64,000 nucleotides of DNA from Vaginisenegalia massiliensis (GTDB lineage: Bacteria > Bacillota > Bacilli > Lactobacillales > Aerococcaceae). The DNA lies in NCBI RefSeq assembly GCF_900604935.1, contig NZ_UWPC01000002.1, forward strand, positions 62,001-126,000, read 5' to 3'. The position numbers were made by a program, and so were the translations under genes. Below the pieces are notes generated by a model that was not told where the DNA came from, did not search any database, and was given only the letters and a program-made list of their open reading frames with translations. This document shows, in pieces, positions 9,465-17,579 of the stretch; positions within the stretch are counted from its first letter, which is position 1, and each line of letters begins with the position of its first letter.

Positions 9465-10808
9465 ATGAAGTTTGCTAATTTCAAAGAAGTCTTTGACTAT
9501 TTGTGGCAAGACAAAGTGTATTATCCTGAAAAAAGACAGGAGCGCATGGCTTTTGCGCTAGATTACTTTAACCATCCTGAACGGGATTTGCCGGTCATCC
9601 ATCTGACAGGTACCAATGGCAAGGGGTCCACTTTAGCTTATCTACGTGATCTTTTGTTAAGTCAAGGACTTAAAGTGGGGACCTTTACCTCACCTCATAT
9701 TGTGACCTGTACCGAACGATTAAGTTTGAACGGGCAGAATATTAGTGACCAAGCTATGTTAGCTCTCTTTAACCGCCTAGCTCTCTTGATGGAAGAATTA
9801 GAATCCCGGCAGTTAGGGCCACTTGTTGAATTCGAGCTTTATACCATTATGATGCTTTTGTATTTTCAAGAGGTACAACCTGATGTCTGCCTAGTTGAAG
9901 TGGGTATTGGTGGCCGCGATGATGCGACTAATGTAGTCGATGGTCAAATAGCGATCATTACCTCTATTGGTCTGGATCATGCCGACCGCTTGGGTTCAAC
10001 GGTTGAATCGGTGGCGCAAATTAAAGCTGCCATCATTAAAGAGGGTGCCAAACTGGTGTTAGGACAGGTACCAGATACCACCTTACCGATTATTTCAGCG
10101 TATGCTCAAGGACAAAATGCTTCAATCTGGCATTGGGGTCAAGACTTCCAAGCCGCTCAAGTTAGCTTATTAGGTCAAAAGGGAGCCGAATTTACCTATC
10201 AAAGCCGCTTGAGCCGGCAAGAAAGTTGCCATATCCAGATGTTAGGCCGCCACCAAGTCCATAACGCTTGCTTAGCCTTGCAAGCCTTTGAATTGTGGAT
10301 GAAAGATATGGGTCAAGCCATTGATTGGGACCAAGCTAAGACAGCTTTAAGCCGAACACATTGGTTAGCTCGTATGGAAAAATTGAGCCAAGATCCTTTA
10401 ATTTATATCGATGGGGCTCATAATATGCATGGATTACAAGCCTTGCGTCAGTTAATTGATGATCATTTTGCTGATTATCAGATTCATTTGTTATACGCGG
10501 GCATTTCGACTAAGGATCATCACGAACAAATTCCTTATCTCTTGACCTTTCCTCTAGCTAGTTTGACATTAACCAGTTTCAGCCATGTTAAAGCCATGAC
10601 TCAAACTGATTTCGAAAGCATTTTGCAGGACTTACCAGCCCATGATCAAGCGTCTATTGCCTGGCAAGGAGATTGGATTCAGTATCTAAAGAACTATCTG
10701 ACTCAAAGTCAAAGCGGCCCTAGCCGACAATTGTTATTGATAACGGGTTCCTTGTATTTTGTCTCAGAAGTTAGAGAATATTTAACGCAAGAAAAAGCAG
10801 AATACTAA
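9465..10808 (+). CDS. folC: bifunctional folylpolyglutamate/dihydrofolate synthase
   Basis: FolC adds glutamates to folates. The Mur-ligase-type ATP site TGTNGKGS is at 48-55, the lid region LVEVGIGGRDDATN is near residue 145, and YIDGAHNMHG occurs in the C-terminal domain. Length is 447 residues, typical of the family. It follows valS by 10 bases, the valS-folC order seen in many Firmicutes, so its expression should follow the T-box. A hairpin with a T run ends the transcript and overlaps the radC ribosome site. Confidence 0.93.
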   Translation: MKFANFKEVFDYLWQDKVYYPEKRQERMAFALDYFNHPERDLPVIHLTGTNGKGSTLAYLRDLLLSQGLKVGTFTSPHIVTCTERLSLNGQNISDQAMLALFNRLALLMEELESRQLGPLVEFELYTIMMLLYFQEVQPDVCLVEVGIGGRDDATNVVDGQIAIITSIGLDHADRLGSTVESVAQIKAAIIKEGAKLVLGQVPDTTLPIISAYAQGQNASIWHWGQDFQAAQVSLLGQKGAEFTYQSRLSRQESCHIQMLGRHQVHNACLALQAFELWMKDMGQAIDWDQAKTALSRTHWLARMEKLSQDPLIYIDGAHNMHGLQALRQLIDDHFADYQIHLLYAGISTKDHHEQIPYLLTFPLASLTLTSFSHVKAMTQTDFESILQDLPAHDQASIAWQGDWIQYLKNYLTQSQSGPSRQLLLITGSLYFVSEVREYLTQEKAEY

Positions 10809-10812
10809 ATGC

Positions 10813-10855
10813 TACCTCTCTCAATTTGGGTATTTACCTTTTGAGAGGGGTTTTT
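10813..10855 (+). terminator. folC terminator whose 3' arm is the radC ribosome site
   Basis: CTCTCAA pairs with TTGAGAG around a loop of about 15 bases, extended by flanking C/G pairs and followed by GG-TTTTT. GAGAGGGG of the 3' arm ends seven bases before the radC ATG, so the hairpin would also mask the radC ribosome site in any read-through RNA. Confidence 0.7.
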
Positions 10856-10857
10856 AT

Positions 10858-11553
10858 ATGCAATCAAAGGTCAGTATCATTCAAGAAGTGCCAGAAGAAT
10901 CCTTGCCAAGGGAACGCTTGTTAGCTTTTGGTGAAAAGGCTTTAGCCAATCATGAACTTTTAGCCATTTTACTGAGAACGGGCTACCGTGATACCAATGT
11001 TTTGGGCCTAGCTATGCAAGTGTTAAGCTCTTTTGAAAATCTAGCCCAATTGAAATTAGCCAGTCTAGTTGAATTGCAAGCCATCAAAGGCATTGGTCAA
11101 GCGAAGGCCATTGAACTAAGGGCTGCCATTGAACTAGGTAGTCGCATTGCTCAGTCCACTTTGCCCAAGCTTGGTCAGTTGACATCAACCGAAGAGGCCG
11201 GCCAGTGGCTCCTAAAAGAAATGCGTGATTTGCATCAAGAGCATTTAGTGGTTCTCTTTCTCAATTCCAAGAATGAAATCATTCGCAAGCGGACTATCTT
11301 TATGGGCACGGTCAATAGTGCTTGTGCTCATCCAAGAGAAATATTTAAAGAAGCGGTCAAATACCCAACGGCGCGTATTATTATGGCTCACAACCATCCG
11401 TCGGGTGATACGACGCCGTCAGGTGCGGATCTAAATTTTACTGAGCGGATGATTGAATGCGGGGACTTGATGGGAATTGAAATTTTGGATCATCTGATTA
11501 TCGGGGATCATTCTTATCGCAGCTTGCGTGAGGAAGAAGGGCTATTTGAATAG
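10858..11553 (+). CDS. radC: RadC family JAMM/MPN protein
   Basis: RadC-family proteins have an N-terminal helix-hairpin-helix region (residues 40-90, LQAIKGIGQAKAIEL) and a C-terminal JAB1/MPN metal site, here H178-N-H180 ... D191 in AHNHPSGDTTPSGAD. The role in DNA repair is historical and uncertain; the family is widely conserved. The 231-residue length is complete. In many Firmicutes radC lies just before mreBCD, and here only a cold-shock gene separates them. No separate promoter was recognised upstream, so it probably depends on read-through past the folC hairpin or a weak local start. Confidence 0.9.
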   Translation: MQSKVSIIQEVPEESLPRERLLAFGEKALANHELLAILLRTGYRDTNVLGLAMQVLSSFENLAQLKLASLVELQAIKGIGQAKAIELRAAIELGSRIAQSTLPKLGQLTSTEEAGQWLLKEMRDLHQEHLVVLFLNSKNEIIRKRTIFMGTVNSACAHPREIFKEAVKYPTARIIMAHNHPSGDTTPSGADLNFTERMIECGDLMGIEILDHLIIGDHSYRSLREEEGLFE

Positions 11554-11630
11554 GCTTTGAAGATACGCCGGTTAAGTTAATCGCTTTTGACTTGAATAAT
11601 AAAGTTTTTCAATAAAGCAATAGTAAACGC

Positions 11631-11658
11631 TTGCAAACGGGATAAAATATGTTATTAT
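11631..11658 (+). promoter_or_regulatory. cold-shock gene promoter and start of long leader
   Basis: TTGCAA (11631-11636), a 16-base spacer, and TATTAT (11653-11658) preceded by TGT, an extended -10. The predicted start near 11665 leaves a leader of about 105 bases with no gene, typical of csp mRNAs whose 5' leader changes structure with temperature. Confidence 0.75.
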
Positions 11659-11771
11659 TTAGGTATGTTTTTGTTAAGGTAAGAATGACTGTTCATGCAA
11701 CAACTCTTCGTACGCTTTGCAGAAATATAATAATATTGGTGCTTTGTGCACGAGGAGGATTTTTTAGTATT

Positions 11772-11972
11772 ATGGAACAAGGTAAAGTGAAATGGTTTAA
11801 CTCTGAAAAAGGTTTTGGATTTATTGAACGTGAAGGCGGAACTGACGTATTCGTTCACTTCTCAGCTATCCAAGGAGAAGGTTTCAAAACTTTAGAGGAA
11901 GGTCAAGAAGTATCTTTCGAAGTAGAAGAGGGCGCTCGTGGACCTCAAGCAGCTAACGTTGAAAAAATCTAA
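11772..11972 (+). CDS. csp: cold-shock protein, CspA/CspB family
   Basis: A 66-residue single OB-fold that binds single-stranded nucleic acid and acts as an RNA chaperone. RNP1 (KGFGFIE) and RNP2 (VFVHF) are intact, in [18 protein letters not shown]. The open frame extends upstream to 11649, but that part is the leader; ATG 11772 follows GAGGAGG by about 13 bases and gives the standard length. It has its own strong promoter, long leader and terminator. Confidence 0.95.
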   Translation: MEQGKVKWFNSEKGFGFIEREGGTDVFVHFSAIQGEGFKTLEEGQEVSFEVEEGARGPQAANVEKI

Positions 11973-11989
11973 TGACGAAACATTTAACG

Positions 11990-12019
11990 GGCAAGGTTTT
12001 TGAACCTTGCTCTTTTTTT
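11990..12019 (+). terminator. csp intrinsic terminator
   Basis: GCAAGGTT pairs with AACCTTGC around TTTG and is followed by a C and seven T. Confidence 0.9.
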
Positions 12020-12110
12020 GTGCTGTCAAACGATGGATCGAAAAGCACGCAAACAAATATGAAAATATTTAGAAGACTAGTGAGATGGCTAGCTTTTTGC
12101 GCCGGGATTT

Positions 12111-12119
12111 TGCTATAAT
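12111..12119 (+). promoter_or_regulatory. mreB promoter, extended -10
   Basis: TGCTATAAT, a perfect extended -10, lies about 50 bases before the mreB start. No convincing -35. Confidence 0.65.
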
Positions 12120-12169
12120 GTTTAAATGAGAACGTGCTGTCGCATTCTAAAGATAAGGAGAAGGTAACC

Positions 12170-13195
12170 ATGGCTTTTTTTAATAAGCAACGACTTGGTA
12201 TTGATTTAGGGACATCAAATACAGTCATCTATATCGAAAATAAGGGTATTGCTTTACGGGAACCTTCGATTGTTGCCCAAAATAAGGAAACCAATGAATT
12301 GGTTGCTTTTGGCCGTGAAGCCGAAAGTCTAGTGGGACGGACCTCTGATAAGTATGAGATTATTCGGCCCATGCGCGATGGTGTGATTGCTAATTTTTCA
12401 GTGACCAAGCAGATGTTAGCTCATTTTATCAATCAGGCGATGGTTCGCTCTTTATCGCGACCAGAAGTAGTGGTCTGCGTGCCAAGCCAAATTAGTAAAG
12501 TTGAAAAACGCGCGGTAATCGATGCTATTAAAGACTTAGGTATTAGTCGTGCTATGGTAGTGGAAGAACCCTTTGCTGCAGCTTTAGGGGCGAACTTAGC
12601 TATCTACGAACCGCGTGGCAAAATGGTTGTGGATATCGGCGGCGGCACCACTGATGTAGCTACCTTATCCTATGGTCAGATCGTGACCGGGTCAACGACA
12701 CGAACCGGTGGTGGCCGGATTAATGAAGTGATTATGGACTTTGTTCGCAACCATTATCACTTAGCCATCGGTTATGCTACAGCAGAGCAAATAAAAAAAG
12801 AGATTGGTAATGCTCAATTTACCATTCAGGATGAAAATCTGTCTCTTAAAGTAAAAGGGCGTAATATTGCAACTGGTATTCCTGATGAGAAAGTCATCAA
12901 AGCGCATGTCATTTCACAAGCGATTGATGAAGTGGTTCAACAACTTGTCTTAGCATTAAAACATGTTTTAGAACAAACACCGCCAGAATTATCGGCTGAT
13001 ATTATGGAGAGTGGCATTGTCTTGACCGGTGGTGGAGCCTTATTGAAACGGTTACCGGATCGTTTACACGAAGAAATTGGTATTCCGGTTCATTTGGCCC
13101 GAGTGCCTATGGATTGTGTGGCCTTGGGAACCGGTAAGATTTTAAAAGAATTTTCATCTCGTTTGAAAGAACAAGAAAAGAAAGCGCGTTTGTAG
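12170..13195 (+). CDS. mreB: rod shape-determining protein MreB (actin-like)
   Basis: MreB forms membrane-bound filaments that guide lateral wall synthesis. The actin-fold phosphate loops are visible: GIDLGTSNTVIY near residue 11 and VVDIGGGTTDVA near 159, plus the adenosine loop GIVLTGGGALLK. Length is 341. ATG 12170 follows AAGGAG by nine bases; an in-frame ATG at 12134 has no ribosome site. mreC and mreD follow directly, so this copy is MreB rather than Mbl or MreBH. Its presence suggests an ovoid or rod-shaped cell, or a reduced role in a coccus. Confidence 0.94.
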   Translation: MAFFNKQRLGIDLGTSNTVIYIENKGIALREPSIVAQNKETNELVAFGREAESLVGRTSDKYEIIRPMRDGVIANFSVTKQMLAHFINQAMVRSLSRPEVVVCVPSQISKVEKRAVIDAIKDLGISRAMVVEEPFAAALGANLAIYEPRGKMVVDIGGGTTDVATLSYGQIVTGSTTRTGGGRINEVIMDFVRNHYHLAIGYATAEQIKKEIGNAQFTIQDENLSLKVKGRNIATGIPDEKVIKAHVISQAIDEVVQQLVLALKHVLEQTPPELSADIMESGIVLTGGGALLKRLPDRLHEEIGIPVHLARVPMDCVALGTGKILKEFSSRLKEQEKKARL

Positions 13196-13208
13196 AAAGG
13201 ATTAGGCA

Positions 13209-14045
13209 ATGATTAATAATAAGAAATTGATCGGAATTCTATTAGCGGGGATTGCCATTGTGTCACTGTTAACTTACTCAGTGATTAACGGGGCTAGTAA
13301 CCCAGTAACCAGTCCAGCCAATAATGCAACGGCTGGGGTTGGCCGCATCTTTTCCGCTCCAGTATCGATGGTGGTCCGCTTTGTCGATTCAGTGGATAAT
13401 CTCATTAATACCTTCGAAGAGAACCAACATCTTAAACAAAAGATTAATCAAGTGTACGAATTACAAGTTCGGGTGGCGGATTTAGAAGCTGATAATAATA
13501 AGATGAAGCAAGAGTTAAAATTAACGGAATCTTTAAGTGATTACACGGTGATTCATGGTACGGTTATTGCTCGTAATCCCGATCAATGGATTGAAAGTAT
13601 GACGATTGATATTGGTGCCAAAGATGGCATTGAGAAAAACATGTCAGTGATGGCCGGTAATGGTTTGATTGGGCGTGTAGTTGAAGTCAATAAGACCTCT
13701 TCCAAAGTCTTGTTGTTAACCTCACAAGAATCCAATGAAGGTAAAGTGGCTGCTTCGGTTCAAGCCAAAAAAGGTTCAGCTAACGGAATCGTGTCAGGTT
13801 ACGATCGCAAGACCAAGAATTATGTGATGACTCAAGTATCGCCAGATGTCAAAATCGAAAAAGGGGATAAGGTAATCACCTCTGGTTTGGGTGGTGTCAC
13901 ACCATCTACCTTGTTAATTGGTACAGTAGAATCAGCGAAAATGGACGACTATGGACTTTTCCAAGTCGTAAAGATTAAACCGGCAGGCGAAATGACCGAT
14001 ATTCGATTTGTGACAGTCATTAAACGTGATGGACGGAGTGAGTAA
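13209..14045 (+). CDS. mreC: rod shape-determining protein MreC
   Basis: MreC is a bitopic membrane scaffold linking MreB to the wall synthases outside the cell. The 278-residue protein has a short N-terminal cytoplasmic part, one membrane segment (about 6-26), a coiled coil (about 72-108, VADLEADNNKMKQELKL) and a C-terminal beta domain (IVSGYDRKTKNYVMTQVSPD). GAAAGGATT precedes ATG 13209. It lies 13 bases after mreB and 2 bases before mreD, clearly one operon. Confidence 0.93.
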   Translation: MINNKKLIGILLAGIAIVSLLTYSVINGASNPVTSPANNATAGVGRIFSAPVSMVVRFVDSVDNLINTFEENQHLKQKINQVYELQVRVADLEADNNKMKQELKLTESLSDYTVIHGTVIARNPDQWIESMTIDIGAKDGIEKNMSVMAGNGLIGRVVEVNKTSSKVLLLTSQESNEGKVAASVQAKKGSANGIVSGYDRKTKNYVMTQVSPDVKIEKGDKVITSGLGGVTPSTLLIGTVESAKMDDYGLFQVVKIKPAGEMTDIRFVTVIKRDGRSE

Positions 14046-14047
14046 TC

Positions 14048-14590
14048 ATGAAGATGACCCGCGACCGTAAGATTAGATGGTTTGTGCCTTTGATGCTATT
14101 TTTATCTGTTATGATTGATTCAGCTTTACCGGCTATTTTCCCTAAGGCTTTCTTGGATCCGGCGCAAACGATTGTCTCGCACTTAACCTTGTTTTGTATC
14201 ATTACTTTTGCCTTTTATTTTAAAGATGCCCATATTGTCCTATATGGTTTTATCTTCGGCCTGTTGACCGATTCCTACAACACGCTCCTGTTAGGACTTT
14301 ATGCAACCCTTTATTTCTTTGTTGCCCTAATTGTGGTACGCATTAAGAAATTCTTTCCGCGTAAAGCTTTCGTTCATTATATGTTCTTTATCGTTGCAAT
14401 CTCTTTTGTGGATTTCCTAGTTTTTGTCTTTTATAAAGAGCTGAATATGATTCATGTGGTTTTGACGGAATTTCTGGTTCAGCACCTGACGCCAACTTTG
14501 ATCTTTAATACCGTGCTTTCTTTTGCCTTGTATTTCCCAACTAAGTGGATTCTTTCTTGGTTAGGCTATGAGGACTATATTATTTTCTAA
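14048..14590 (+). CDS. mreD: rod shape-determining protein MreD
   Basis: MreD is a small integral membrane protein of the elongation machinery. The 180-residue product has five or six hydrophobic segments and the family pattern (FVPLMLFLSVMIDSALP at the start, LYGFIFGLLTDSYN in the middle). It follows mreC by two bases, and a second ATG at 14054 is an equally possible start. It closes the mreBCD operon, and a long terminator follows. Confidence 0.88.
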   Translation: MKMTRDRKIRWFVPLMLFLSVMIDSALPAIFPKAFLDPAQTIVSHLTLFCIITFAFYFKDAHIVLYGFIFGLLTDSYNTLLLGLYATLYFFVALIVVRIKKFFPRKAFVHYMFFIVAISFVDFLVFVFYKELNMIHVVLTEFLVQHLTPTLIFNTVLSFALYFPTKWILSWLGYEDYIIF

Positions 14591-14628
14591 GCCTGTTTCA
14601 AATTTGGCTAAAATACTTGAAAGTTAAT

Positions 14629-14709
14629 CAACCGAAACTTATGTAAGCGTAGCGAGTTGGCGTTGGCCAATCCGATCAATGGCTTATATGAGTTTCGGTT
14701 GTTTTTTTG
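14629..14709 (+). terminator. mreBCD terminator, very long stem
   Basis: A 20-bp stem with two G-U pairs (starting CAACCGAAACTTATG) encloses an inner hairpin TTGGC-TGGCCAA and is followed by seven T. Confidence 0.9.
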
Positions 14710-14761
14710 TTAGATAGCTGTTGAATCAGAGAACAGCGATGGATGTAATTTAAATTGCTAG

Positions 14762-14790
14762 TTGACGTGGCTGGAGGTTTTTGGTAAGAT
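14762..14790 (+). promoter_or_regulatory. promoter of the rplU-prp-rpmA operon
   Basis: TTGACG (14762-14767), a 17-base spacer and TAAGAT (14785-14790). Confidence 0.75.
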
Positions 14791-14796
14791 TCTAGT

Positions 14797-14923
14797 GTTG
14801 TATTTGTGTAGCACCACATCTGCAACCGCACATGAAGAGTATTAAGTGTCTTAGGAACACTCGGGATGGCGAGTCTAAGTGTAGGAGAGTAATCTCCGCC
14901 AATTTTATAAAGGAGGTGCTTTA
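14797..14923 (+). promoter_or_regulatory. L21 leader RNA (autoregulatory leader of rplU)
   Basis: About 125 untranslated bases lie between the promoter and rplU and contain paired arms such as TGTAGCACCACATC/..GCGAGTCTAAGTGTAGGAG. Firmicutes rplU genes carry a conserved L21 leader thought to mediate feedback by a ribosomal protein. I assign this from position and length; I did not verify the family consensus. GGAGG at the end is the rplU ribosome site. Confidence 0.6.
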
Positions 14924-15232
14924 ATGTACGCAATTATCAAAACAGGTGGTAAACAATTAAAAGTTGAAGTCGGCCAAGCAATCTACGTTGAAAAATTGAA
15001 CGCTGAAGCAGGTGACAAAGTTACTTTTGAAGAAGTCGTTCTTGTAGGTGGCGAAACAACTAAAGTAGGTACGCCTTTCGTTAAGGGTGCAACTGTCGAA
15101 GCTACAGTTGAAAAACAAGGCCGTCAAAAGAAAGTTGTTACTTTCAAATACAAACGTCGTAAAGATACTCACCGTAAACAAGGTCACCGTCAACCATACA
15201 CTAAATTAGTCGTAGAAGCGATCAACGCATAA
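14924..15232 (+). CDS. rplU: 50S ribosomal protein L21
   Basis: L21 binds 23S rRNA in the large subunit. The 102-residue product shows the full family pattern: [18 protein letters not shown] at the start and the basic tail [28 protein letters not shown] precedes the ATG by seven bases. It is first in the conserved rplU-prp-rpmA operon. Confidence 0.98.
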   Translation: MYAIIKTGGKQLKVEVGQAIYVEKLNAEAGDKVTFEEVVLVGGETTKVGTPFVKGATVEATVEKQGRQKKVVTFKYKRRKDTHRKQGHRQPYTKLVVEAINA

Positions 15233-15251
15233 TTTATAAGCGTGAGAGCTC

Positions 15252-15599
15252 ATGATTAATATTCGAATTTTTAGCGATCAAGCTAATCAGATTCAAGCGC
15301 TTGAAGTAAGCGGGCACGCTGGCTATGCTGAACATGGGTCAGATATTGTCTGTGCTGCTGTTTCAAGTCAAGTAATCTCGGTTGAAAATTCGCTTCATCA
15401 CTTATTACAGCTTGATGTGCAGACCCAAGTTGATGAAGTTGAGGGCGGCTATTTAAAGCTGACATTGCCGGAAATAACGGCTAAGACGACCAAGCAGGAA
15501 GCTCAGTTACTCTTAAGACATTTAGACTTTGCCTTAAGTGTTTTAGCCGAGTCTTATCCTGAATATATCCAAATGAACTATTCTAAATTAACCCAATAA
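15252..15599 (+). CDS. prp: ribosomal-processing cysteine protease Prp
   Basis: Prp removes the N-terminal extension of L27 in Firmicutes. The catalytic pair is visible as H22 and C34 in [20 protein letters not shown], and the length is 115 residues. It lies between rplU and rpmA as always. Its substrate, L27 at 15614, carries the expected cleavage sequence [11 protein letters not shown], so enzyme and target match. Confidence 0.93.
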   Translation: MINIRIFSDQANQIQALEVSGHAGYAEHGSDIVCAAVSSQVISVENSLHHLLQLDVQTQVDEVEGGYLKLTLPEITAKTTKQEAQLLLRHLDFALSVLAESYPEYIQMNYSKLTQ

Positions 15600-15613
15600 G
15601 GAGGTGCCTTAGT

Positions 15614-15904
15614 ATGTTGAAATTAAATTTACAATTATTCGCTCATAAAAAAGGGGGCGGTTCTACTTCTAACGGACGTGATTCTGAATCCAAACGTTTA
15701 GGAGCTAAAGCTGCTGATGGACAAACTGTAACTGGCGGTTCAATCTTATACCGTCAACGCGGTACTAAAATCCACCCAGGACTTAACGTAGGTATCGGTG
15801 GCGATGACACTTTATTTGCTAAAGTAGACGGCGTTGTCCGTTTCGAACGTAAAGGTCGCGACAAAAAACAAGTATCTATTTACCCAGTAGCGGTAGAAGC
15901 TTAA
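15614..15904 (+). CDS. rpmA: 50S ribosomal protein L27 with Prp-cleaved extension
   Basis: L27 reaches the peptidyl transferase centre with its N terminus. The 96-residue product begins [21 protein letters not shown]. The nine residues up to F are the Firmicutes-type extension that Prp removes so that AHKKGGG becomes the mature end. The rest ([21 protein letters not shown]) is standard. AAGGAGGTG precedes the ATG, and a terminator follows. Confidence 0.97.
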   Translation: MLKLNLQLFAHKKGGGSTSNGRDSESKRLGAKAADGQTVTGGSILYRQRGTKIHPGLNVGIGGDDTLFAKVDGVVRFERKGRDKKQVSIYPVAVEA

Positions 15905-15918
15905 TTAAAAGAGAAGAA

Positions 15919-15959
15919 GTCTGCTAACCATTCGTAATGATTGGTTGGTAGGCTTTTTG
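15919..15959 (+). terminator. rpmA intrinsic terminator
   Basis: GTCTGCTAACCA pairs with TGGTTGGTAGGC (with G-U pairs) and is followed by TTTTTG. Confidence 0.85.
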
Positions 15960-15978
15960 TTTATAAGGAGCAGAATAC

Positions 15979-16506
15979 ATGGAATTGATGAACGCACGCG
16001 GTGAACACTATGGAGCCATTGACCAGCTGGTACGCCAGGCCTTTAGTTTAAGCCACTATGGTTATCAGGGTGAAGCAGAACTAGTGAAACGCATACGGGT
16101 TCTGGCAGATTTTGACCCTATGGGTGAATGGATTGTGAGCCATGAAGGCCAAATAATAGCCCATGGTCTCTTGAGTCCTTGTAAACTTGTGGCAGCTGAA
16201 CAACGGATCGTTGGTTTAGTTTTGGCTCCTTTGGCGGTATTACCAGGCTTTCAAGGACAAGGCTTGGGGACACGATTAGCCAATAAATTGATAGAACAAG
16301 CCGCCATAGCTCAGCAATATCCATTTATCAGTGTATTGGGGCAGCCAAGTTTTTATCAACGATTAGGCTTTGTTCCTGCAAGTCACTATAATATTCAAGC
16401 TCCCTTCGACGTGCCTGAAGACTATTATTTGATTTATCCATTGCATTCAGAGGTCTTGGCTACACAAGGTGGCGTGATTCACTATTCTTCAGCTTTTAAT
16501 CTATAA
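15979..16506 (+). CDS. GNAT family N-acetyltransferase (YhbS-like)
   Basis: A predicted acetyl-CoA-dependent acyltransferase of 175 residues. Motif A with the pyrophosphate loop is seen near residues 83-100 (LAVLPGFQGQGLGTRLANKL), followed by VLGQPSFYQRLGFVPAS, typical of the YhbS branch. The substrate cannot be predicted. AAGGAG lies 8-9 bases before the ATG. It stands alone between the L27 terminator and a strong hairpin shared with the convergent CPBP gene. Confidence 0.85.
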   Translation: MELMNARGEHYGAIDQLVRQAFSLSHYGYQGEAELVKRIRVLADFDPMGEWIVSHEGQIIAHGLLSPCKLVAAEQRIVGLVLAPLAVLPGFQGQGLGTRLANKLIEQAAIAQQYPFISVLGQPSFYQRLGFVPASHYNIQAPFDVPEDYYLIYPLHSEVLATQGGVIHYSSAFNL

Positions 16507-16508
16507 GA

Positions 16509-16555
16509 CAACACCCCATCTTCAGCCGGAATCTTTTGGCGAAGATGGGGTGTTG
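16509..16555. terminator. hairpin between convergent genes
   Basis: A 15-bp perfect stem (CAACACCCCATCTTC with its complement) between the GNAT gene and the convergent protease gene. Neither side has a real T run, so if it terminates it does so weakly or with help. Confidence 0.6.
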
Positions 16556-16556
16556 C

Positions 16557-17381
16557 TTAGTCTTGGTCAGAACCTTTGAGGTGGAGGGTATTAGTGGTCA
16601 AAGATGGGTGTTTGGATTCTAGAACGATTCTATAGGTCAAATATAAAGCTGGTAAGATGAGGGCGTAACTGATAATCCCTAATATGGTATGGACTTGGTC
16701 GGTATCCCATGCCGGTGGTAGAGTTGACAAGCTATTGTTTAGAATATGAATATAGGAGCAGAGAATCAGACTATGGGTTCGTTGGTAAATGATGGCTAGA
16801 AAGATGCCGATAATGGCCGTGTAAACCATTTGGACCGGTTCGCCATGCCAGATACCAAAGGCTATAGCTGAACCGATAACAGGGAACCAGCCTGGGCGAA
16901 CTTTCTCGAGAAGGTTGAAGACCAAGCCACGGAAGATTAATTCTTCGACAAGGGGGCCTAAGAAAGCTACAGACAGGAAGGACCAATAATAGGGTTCTTG
17001 ATAAAGAGTCGACCAAGTTTCGTTGAAGGACTCCATACTTTGAGCGAGTAAGGGGATCGAAGCGGATAAGTAATCGGATATGATGAACCATAGTAAGCTG
17101 ATGCCGCCAGCACCTAAAGTAATTATTGAACAAGGGAGAATGGACTGAAGACTTGGCAAGATAGGTTTTTTGGCAGTATGCTGATAAATCCGATGATATA
17201 AGAAGCCATATACAACCACCATAACCGCACAGCAGATTGTGTCGATGAAGAAATAGTTCTTTTCTAAGGAGAATGGGGGCATGGGAATATAAAAATAGAT
17301 AATCTCTTGAAGTGTTTCATAGGATAGGATAGTTACTAGGGCAGTAAAAAGTAATATAAATGGTTTGATAATGCGGTCCAT
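16557..17381 (-). CDS. CPBP family intramembrane glutamic endopeptidase
   Basis: A polytopic membrane protease of the CAAX/Abi (CPBP) family, 274 residues and about eight hydrophobic segments. The active-site motifs are present: EELIFRG (motif 1), FGIWHG (motif 2) and HILNN (motif 3). Members process prenylated or secreted peptides, or give immunity to bacteriocins; the substrate here is unknown. GAGGGG lies before the start codon. It is divergent from the MATE gene and convergent with the GNAT gene. Confidence 0.87.
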   Translation of the reverse strand: MDRIIKPFILLFTALVTILSYETLQEIIYFYIPMPPFSLEKNYFFIDTICCAVMVVVYGFLYHRIYQHTAKKPILPSLQSILPCSIITLGAGGISLLWFIISDYLSASIPLLAQSMESFNETWSTLYQEPYYWSFLSVAFLGPLVEELIFRGLVFNLLEKVRPGWFPVIGSAIAFGIWHGEPVQMVYTAIIGIFLAIIYQRTHSLILCSYIHILNNSLSTLPPAWDTDQVHTILGIISYALILPALYLTYRIVLESKHPSLTTNTLHLKGSDQD

Positions 17382-17522
17382 GGCTAACCCCTCTCGAATT
17401 AATAAAGTATAACAATAACATTTTAGCGGCCAGAAATGAAGAATATTTGAAAATTCAACGATTTATTGATCGGACTTCCTATTGTGTTGCAAGTAAATGA
17501 AAGGAATCGATTAAATTAGTCT

Positions 17523-17550
17523 TTGGCATTGAGGTCGGATATAGTATGAT
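17523..17550 (+). promoter_or_regulatory. MATE gene promoter
   Basis: TTGGCA (17523-17528), a 16-base spacer and TATGAT (17545-17550), about 30 bases before the start codon. Confidence 0.6.
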
Positions 17551-17579
17551 AGATGTATGTTGTGGAAGGGGTTGAGACG

